From positions 1 through 10,265 of the forward strand of contig JAAETV010000525.1 in the NCBI GenBank assembly GCA_024227975.1: a DNA stretch of 10,265 nucleotides, read 5' to 3'. Position numbers and translations under genes: made by a program. Shown in pieces: positions 6,654 through 10,265 of the stretch. The stretch's first letter is position 1. Every line of letters begins with the position of its first letter. The notes under the pieces were generated by a model. It saw nothing but the letters and a program-made list of their open reading frames with translations. It was not told where the DNA came from and searched no databases. The stretch is from Actinomycetes bacterium. Its GTDB lineage: Bacteria > Actinomycetota > Acidimicrobiia > Acidimicrobiales > SZUA-35.

Positions 6654-8468
6654 TCATTGGCCAACGTCACGAAACTCGAGTCCCTCGAAGTCGCCAGTGC
6701 GCCTCCAGTCCTCGATGTATTCGAAGAACGGCGCCGGACCTGCCGGGTAGCCGCGGGCGTTCCGCACGTCGGCCGGGGTTGGGGGTTGCCCCTCGTTGTT
6801 GTAGTAGCCGGGGGTGCAGTCAGGGCTGCTGAGAAGCGAATCGGGAGAATTGTCGAGCAGCTCCATCCAGGCGTGTTCCGCCTCATCAGACACCTCCACT
6901 GTGGAGTCCCCGGTTTCGAGCATGTGAGCAACCACGGCGGCGATATTGAGGCCGACCTCATCCAGGTTGTGGGTGATGTTCGAGATCAGGCGCCCTCCCT
7001 GACTCAAACCCTCGATGAACAGATTGGGGAACCCTTGAACATGGATGCCGTGCATGCTGCGCATGCCATCTGACCAGTGATCGGACAGCTTCGTGCCGTC
7101 CCGTCCGACGGTCTCATAGCCAGCCGTGTGGGCAAGGTGAACCTCGAAGCCCGACGCCAACACTATGCAGTCGAGGTCGAAGTGCTCCCCGTTGGCCCAC
7201 ACCCCTGTCTCGTCGATGCGTTCCACACCTTGGCCGTCGGTGTCGATCAGATGGCAGGTGGGCACGTTGTAGGCCTGGAGGTACTCGTCGTGGAAGCATG
7301 GACGCTTGCACAACTGCCGGTACCACGGCTTGAGTGCTTCGGCCGTGGCCGGATCCTCGACGATCTGGTCGACTCGAGCGCGGATTTCGTCCATTTTCTC
7401 ATCGTCGGAATCGAGATAGGCCTGCACCATCAGCTCGGCCGTGACCTTGATATCGGGCTTGCCCGTCTCCTCGATGACCCGCTGGCGAATACGTTGGGCG
7501 ATGTCGGTCCAGCCGTCCTTCACGAAGTCTTCGTCGGCGGTTCCCGCCATCTGCAGAATTGCGAAGTTCGTGCGCCACTTCCGTTGCCATCCAGACCCCA
7601 ATGAGTCGAAGTACTCCTTGTCGAGGGAGTGGTTGTTCCGCACATCGATGGATGATGGTGTGCGTTGGAACACGAAGAGCTCGGCCGCGTCTCGGGCCAG
7701 GGGCGGGATGCACTGCACGGCAGTTGCCCCGGTGCCGATGATGCCAACACGCTTGTCGGCGAGATTGTCCATCGGCGCCCCGGCCCGATCACCACCCGTA
7801 TAGGAGTAGTCCCATCGCGCGGTGTGGAACGCATGGCCCCCGAACTCATCAATGCCCTCGATACCCGGGAGTTTGAGGAGCGTCATGGGCCCAGTCCCCA
7901 TGGCCACGAATCGGGCGCGGAAACAGTCACCGCGGTCAGTTTCAATGACCCAGCGTTGATCCGGTTCGTTCCACTCCAGATGGGTCACCTGGGTGGAGAA
8001 CAGGGCGTTGTCGTAGAGGTCGAAGGTCCTGGCAATCCGCTGAGCGTGCTCGAAGATCTCGGTCCCGAACACATACTTCATGGTTGGGAGATAGCCCGTC
8101 TCCTCCAGCAAGGGCAGATACACCATTGCGGCCGTATCGCACATGGCGCCCGGGTAGCGATTCCAGTACCAGACACCTCCAACATCACCGGCAGCGTCAA
8201 CGATGCGGACATCGGTCACGCCCGCCTCGTGCAGGTGGGCACCAGTACAGAGGCCAGCAAATCCCCCTCCGATCAGGGCCACCGTCACCTCGTCGTTGAC
8301 CGGGTTACGGTCGACGGGGCCGATCCAGGGATCGTCGTCGAGGTTGGCAAACCGGCCTGTGGGCTCGAGGTACTGGGTGGCACCGTCAGAGCGAAACCGC
8401 TTGTCGCGTTCGGCCCGATAACGCTCGTGGATCGCCTCGCGGTTCATGGTTGGCTCTGTAGCTGTCAC
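6654..8468 (-). CDS. Type I Baeyer-Villiger-type flavin monooxygenase (FAD/NADPH)
   Basis: Flavoprotein monooxygenase expected to insert oxygen next to a ketone carbonyl, giving an ester or lactone, using NADPH and O2. The 604-residue protein has an N-terminal helical extension, the FAD Rossmann motif GGGFAG (67-72), the second family fingerprint GGVWYWNRYPGAMCD (97-111), the defining Baeyer-Villiger fingerprint FGGHAFHTARWD (209-220), and the NADPH Rossmann motif GTGATA (245-250) followed by VFQRTPSS. The length and extension fit the longer class related to cyclopentadecanone- and phenylacetone-type enzymes, but the substrate cannot be named. GTG 8468 is preferred over ATG 8447 because a TAGGAT -10 hexamer sits 7 nt before it, the arrangement of leaderless actinobacterial genes. 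The two differ only by seven N-terminal residues. It is the first gene of a minus-strand group with the SDR and an aldehyde dehydrogenase remnant. Confidence 0.93.
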   Translation of the reverse strand: MTATEPTMNREAIHERYRAERDKRFRSDGATQYLEPTGRFANLDDDPWIGPVDRNPVNDEVTVALIGGGFAGLCTGAHLHEAGVTDVRIVDAAGDVGGVWYWNRYPGAMCDTAAMVYLPLLEETGYLPTMKYVFGTEIFEHAQRIARTFDLYDNALFSTQVTHLEWNEPDQRWVIETDRGDCFRARFVAMGTGPMTLLKLPGIEGIDEFGGHAFHTARWDYSYTGGDRAGAPMDNLADKRVGIIGTGATAVQCIPPLARDAAELFVFQRTPSSIDVRNNHSLDKEYFDSLGSGWQRKWRTNFAILQMAGTADEDFVKDGWTDIAQRIRQRVIEETGKPDIKVTAELMVQAYLDSDDEKMDEIRARVDQIVEDPATAEALKPWYRQLCKRPCFHDEYLQAYNVPTCHLIDTDGQGVERIDETGVWANGEHFDLDCIVLASGFEVHLAHTAGYETVGRDGTKLSDHWSDGMRSMHGIHVQGFPNLFIEGLSQGGRLISNITHNLDEVGLNIAAVVAHMLETGDSTVEVSDEAEHAWMELLDNSPDSLLSSPDCTPGYYNNEGQPPTPADVRNARGYPAGPAPFFEYIEDWRRTGDFEGLEFRDVGQ

Positions 8469-8475
8469 AGCCGCG

Positions 8476-8481
8476 ATCCTA
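8476..8481 (-). promoter_or_regulatory. Putative -10 element (TAGGAT) of the monooxygenase gene, leaderless layout
   Basis: TAGGAT fits the actinobacterial TANNNT consensus and ends 7 nt before the GTG start, so transcription would begin at or next to the start codon. Only a poor -35 (TGGCTC, 18-nt spacer, 8500-8505) is present. The same bases also look like a weak Shine-Dalgarno (TAGGA) at a distance, so the alternative of a normal leader remains. Confidence 0.45.
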
Positions 8482-8541
8482 CCTAGGGGTCAGAATACGG
8501 AGCCAGCCGACCCAGGCCGTGATGGTTGCCAACGCGAGGGA

Positions 8542-8565
8542 ATCCAGGGCCAAAAGGCCCTGGAT
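8542..8565. repeat. Perfect 10-bp inverted repeat with AAAA loop in divergent control region
   Basis: Arms ATCCAGGGCC (8542-8551) and GGCCCTGGAT (8556-8565) are exactly complementary around AAAA. It is the strongest palindrome I found in the window. It lies between two divergent genes, so neither neighbour needs a terminator here, and no T tract follows on either strand. It may be a protein-binding site for control of one or both genes, or encode a hairpin at the end of an unseen small transcript. Confidence 0.7.
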
Positions 8566-8583
8566 CGTGTGCGATGCCTGAGG

Positions 8584-8615
8584 TAGGTTTGTGATACAAA
8601 CTGCTTTGCAGGAGA
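8584..8615 (+). promoter_or_regulatory. Putative promoter, operator palindrome and Shine-Dalgarno of the membrane-protein/regulator pair
   Basis: TAGGTT (8584-8589) fits a -10 element. Overlapping it is the palindrome GTTTGT-GAT-ACAAAC (8587-8601), placed so that a bound protein would block polymerase. A clear Shine-Dalgarno AGGAG (8610-8614) lies 5 nt before the ATG at 8620. If the -10 is right, the leader is about 24 nt. No good -35 is visible. The Shine-Dalgarno is certain by eye, the palindrome is exact, and its operator role is inferred. Confidence 0.5.
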
Positions 8616-8619
8616 TACT

Positions 8620-9228
8620 ATGTCCGACAGATCCATGAATCTGGGCACCCTCGAAGACAACGCCTACGGGGCGGCCTACTCCGATGGCATCATCGATACC
8701 TTCAGCGGAGTCTCATTGATGTGCATCGGCATCACCTGGATCTGGTTCCCAGACTTCGCCGGGTTGGCTGGGGTGATACCAGCCGTATTCCTCACCTCGG
8801 TTCTCGCCGTACGGAAGAAGGTCGTCGAACCCCGCATCGGGTACGTGAAGTGGCGAGGGCCGCGTCGACGATGGGAACAGCGCAATCTCATCGCTCTCCT
8901 GGCCGCAGGGACCTTGCTCTTCATGGCTGGCATCGTCACCTTCTTCGCCGTCGAGACCAGTTCGATCGACAGTGACACCCTTGGCCTGGTGATGCCGGGG
9001 TTGCTCGCATGGCTACTTGCCCTCGGGGTGTCCGGCCTTGCCTATCTCATGCAAATGAGGCGACTGCTCGGCTACGCCGGTCTGCTCGTCGTAGCCGGTG
9101 CCGTCGCCATTGGGGCGGAGGCCAACCCAGGATGGTCACTGCTGGCGGCCGGAACTGGGATAGCCCTCACCGGGGTCGTCATGCTGGTCCGATTTCTTGG
9201 CCGCAACCCCGTGATCAAATCAGGATGA
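8620..9228 (+). CDS. Six-TM integral membrane protein of unknown function, paired with a winged-helix regulator
   Basis: A 202-residue protein with a hydrophilic N-terminus of about 25 residues. It then has six hydrophobic segments at about 27-44, 48-64, 90-111, 122-144, 149-166 and 172-192. Between segments 2 and 3 is a strongly basic loop (RKKVVEPRIGYVKWRGPRRRW, about 65-85), which should face the cytoplasm. PRIGYVKWR within it looks conserved-motif-like. I recall similar membrane proteins next to small winged-helix regulators in other bacteria, but know of no assigned function. ATG 8620 has a clear Shine-Dalgarno. The stop overlaps the regulator start as ATGA, so the two are translationally coupled and made in fixed proportion. 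It has no catalytic motif or recognisable transporter signature. A membrane sensor or sequestering partner for the regulator, or the effector it controls, are both possible. Confidence 0.85.
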   Translation: MSDRSMNLGTLEDNAYGAAYSDGIIDTFSGVSLMCIGITWIWFPDFAGLAGVIPAVFLTSVLAVRKKVVEPRIGYVKWRGPRRRWEQRNLIALLAAGTLLFMAGIVTFFAVETSSIDSDTLGLVMPGLLAWLLALGVSGLAYLMQMRRLLGYAGLLVVAGAVAIGAEANPGWSLLAAGTGIALTGVVMLVRFLGRNPVIKSG

Positions 9229-9572
9229 GCAACCTGGGCGACGCTCCTGGCGCGACCAAGGCCCAGGACCTCGATCGGCTCATCCACGAACCGGCTCGCC
9301 TCGTTCTCGTCTCCAACCTCTCCATCGTTGACGAGGCCGATTTCGTGTTCCTGGCCAGACAAACCGGGCTCACGGCAGGCAACATCTCCTCGCACATGAG
9401 TCGGCTCAACGATGCGGGCTATGTCACGATCGCCAAGACCTTCATCGACAAGCGACCTTGCACCACCTACCGGCTGACCGAGGACGGTCGAGCCGCCTTT
9501 GAACGCTACCGAGCCCAGGTCGCGAACCTGATCGGAGGCATCGGCCGTCATGATGCTGCCGACAGCGAGTGA
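9225..9572 (+). CDS. Small winged-helix transcriptional regulator (HTH_27/MarR-like)
   Basis: A 115-residue DNA-binding protein. LDRLIHEPARLVLVSNL (16-32) is the first helix typical of this group. DFVFLARQTGLTAGNISSHM (39-58) forms the helix-turn-helix with the recognition helix starting near 50, and GYVTIAKTF...TTYRLTEDG (65-88) is the beta-hairpin wing. A C-terminal helix ERYRAQV is the likely dimer interface. This matches the winged-helix family known as HTH_27 (PF13601), related to MarR and PadR regulators. ATG 9225 overlaps the preceding stop by four bases. A longer in-frame reading from 9009 would lie entirely within the membrane-protein gene and is not used. There is no separate ligand domain, so signalling probably comes through the partner membrane protein or a small ligand. 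Autoregulation through the 8587-8601 palindrome is the obvious hypothesis. Confidence 0.9.
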   Translation: MSNLGDAPGATKAQDLDRLIHEPARLVLVSNLSIVDEADFVFLARQTGLTAGNISSHMSRLNDAGYVTIAKTFIDKRPCTTYRLTEDGRAAFERYRAQVANLIGGIGRHDAADSE

Positions 9573-9660
9573 GGTGGGCAAAGACCGCTCACAAATGGCT
9601 ACGCCTACCGGAGGAACCAGCCCAGCAGAGCGCCCTTGCCGCGCTACCCCTGAGCCTCAC

Positions 9661-9666
9661 TAGTGT
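9661..9666 (+). promoter_or_regulatory. Putative -10 element (TAGTGT) of the amidohydrolase gene, leaderless layout
   Basis: TAGTGT fits TANNNT and ends 6 nt before the ATG at 9673. A TTGCCG (9636-9641) could be a -35, but with a long 19-nt spacer. No Shine-Dalgarno precedes the ATG. The first three bases are also an in-frame TAG, so no earlier start is possible. Confidence 0.4.
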
Positions 9667-9672
9667 GGGCCG

Positions 9673-10265
9673 ATGACCAACGTCAACGATGAGACCGGCG
9701 GGATCACCGTCTACCCGGCACGAGCGGTGATCACGATGGACGAGGCGTTGCCGCGTGCCGAGGCTGTGGCTGTTCAGGGTGGTCGGATCGTCGCCGTTGG
9801 CTCGCAAGCCGATGTCCTCGCCAGGGTCGGTGCCGATCATGTGGTCGATGATCGGTTCAGAGACCGGGTCGTCATGCCGGGCTTGATCGATCAGCACCTC
9901 CATCCTGTTCTGGCGGCTACGACATTGATGACCGAGGTGATCGCTCCGGAGCGTTGGGTGATGCCAAGGCAAACGTTCGAAGCTGCCCCCGACGCAGCGG
10001 CGTACCGGCGCCTGCTGGCCGAAGCCCACCAGCGCTTGGAGCCGGGTGAGTGGCTGTTCTCGTGGGGATACCACCGCCTATGGCACGGAACGCTGCACCG
10101 CACCGAGATCGATGAAATCTGCGGTGATCGACCGGTCGCCATCTGGCAGCGCACCTGCCACGAGTGGCATCTCAACACCGCAGCACTCGATGCCATCGGT
10201 GCCACACCAGAGACGTTCGCCGGCCATGGATTCATGAGCGACCAGCTCGACTACGAGGCCGGCCA
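9673..10265 (+). CDS. YtcJ-like amidohydrolase (Amidohydrolase_3 family), 3' end outside window
   Basis: Probable metal-dependent hydrolase of amide or related bonds. The frame is open from ATG 9673 to the window edge: 197 codons, roughly a third of the family's usual 530-560 residues. The N-terminal beta-sandwich strands are clear (VYPARAVITMDEALPRAEAV, GGRIVAVGS), followed by MPGLIDQHLHP (68-78), whose His75 and His77 are the first metal ligands. Further along come GEWLFSWGYHRLWHG (125-139) and the DRPVAIWQRTCHEWHLNTAAL region (152-172), which match the inserted region between metal-ligand strands in YtcJ-like proteins. No signal peptide is visible, so it is likely cytoplasmic. It follows the regulator by 100 nt on the same strand and appears to have its own promoter. 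The substrate is unknown, as annotations in this family (N-substituted formamide deformylase, exoenzyme regulator) are poorly founded. Confidence 0.88.
   Translation, partial: MTNVNDETGGITVYPARAVITMDEALPRAEAVAVQGGRIVAVGSQADVLARVGADHVVDDRFRDRVVMPGLIDQHLHPVLAATTLMTEVIAPERWVMPRQTFEAAPDAAAYRRLLAEAHQRLEPGEWLFSWGYHRLWHGTLHRTEIDEICGDRPVAIWQRTCHEWHLNTAALDAIGATPETFAGHGFMSDQLDYEAG

Noticed and set aside
7665..8486. Long plus-strand open frame (273 codons) opposite the monooxygenase
   Set aside because: It lies entirely antisense to a well-motifed flavin monooxygenase, its protein has no family features, and GC-rich codon use produces such shadows.
8542..8565. Reading the perfect inverted repeat as a Rho-independent terminator
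   Set aside because: No T tract on either strand, and both flanking genes point away from it.
9009..9224. N-terminal extension of the winged-helix regulator from ATG 9009
   Set aside because: The extra 72 codons are the +1 frame of the membrane-protein gene, rich in Arg and low-complexity. The ATGA overlap at 9225 is the natural start.
9589..10074. Minus-strand open frame (161 codons) against the amidohydrolase
   Set aside because: It is antisense to clear amidohydrolase motifs including the HxH metal site.
1..10265. CRISPR arrays, tRNAs, transposases, phage or toxin-antitoxin genes
   Set aside because: No regularly spaced direct repeats, cloverleaf-like sequence or matching protein motifs were seen on either strand.

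Overview
The window is GC-rich DNA with dense, mostly co-directional genes, frequent GTG starts and a 2-phospho-L-lactate transferase of coenzyme F420 biosynthesis. Together with the lipid-catabolism enzyme types, this points to an actinobacterium. An acidimicrobial or other environmental lineage is plausible, but that finer placement is a guess from gene style and no marker gene is present. There are no tRNA or rRNA genes, CRISPR arrays, insertion sequences or phage genes.

Bases 1-4973 (+) look like one transcription unit: a 5'-truncated SCP2-type thiolase, an AMP-forming acyl-CoA synthetase, fbiA/cofD and an acyl-CoA dehydrogenase, separated by only 9-17 nt. Three of the four are the activation, first oxidation and thiolytic cleavage steps of a beta-oxidation-like route. 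The fourth makes F420, which is an unusual partner. The unit meets a minus-strand GNAT acetyltransferase tail to tail, with 14 bp between them.

Bases 4988-8468 (-) read right to left: a type I Baeyer-Villiger-type flavin monooxygenase, a classical SDR oxidoreductase, a decayed internal piece of an aldehyde dehydrogenase, then the GNAT gene. Monooxygenase + alcohol dehydrogenase/SDR + aldehyde dehydrogenase is the enzyme set expected for oxidising an alcohol or ketone through an ester or lactone to an acid. The aldehyde dehydrogenase member is now only a fragment of about 69 codons without a start or catalytic residues.

Bases 8469-8619 are a divergent control region. It holds a TAGGAT -10 element placed for leaderless expression of the monooxygenase, a perfect 10-bp inverted repeat, and a second palindrome (GTTTGT-N3-ACAAAC) just upstream of the rightward genes. 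Those are a six-TM membrane protein and, overlapping it by ATGA, a small winged-helix regulator. They look like a self-contained, possibly autoregulated two-gene module of unknown purpose, and are the least explained part of the window.

Bases 9673-10265 (+) start a YtcJ-like metal-dependent amidohydrolase that runs off the right edge. A TAGTGT hexamer six bases before its ATG suggests leaderless expression too.
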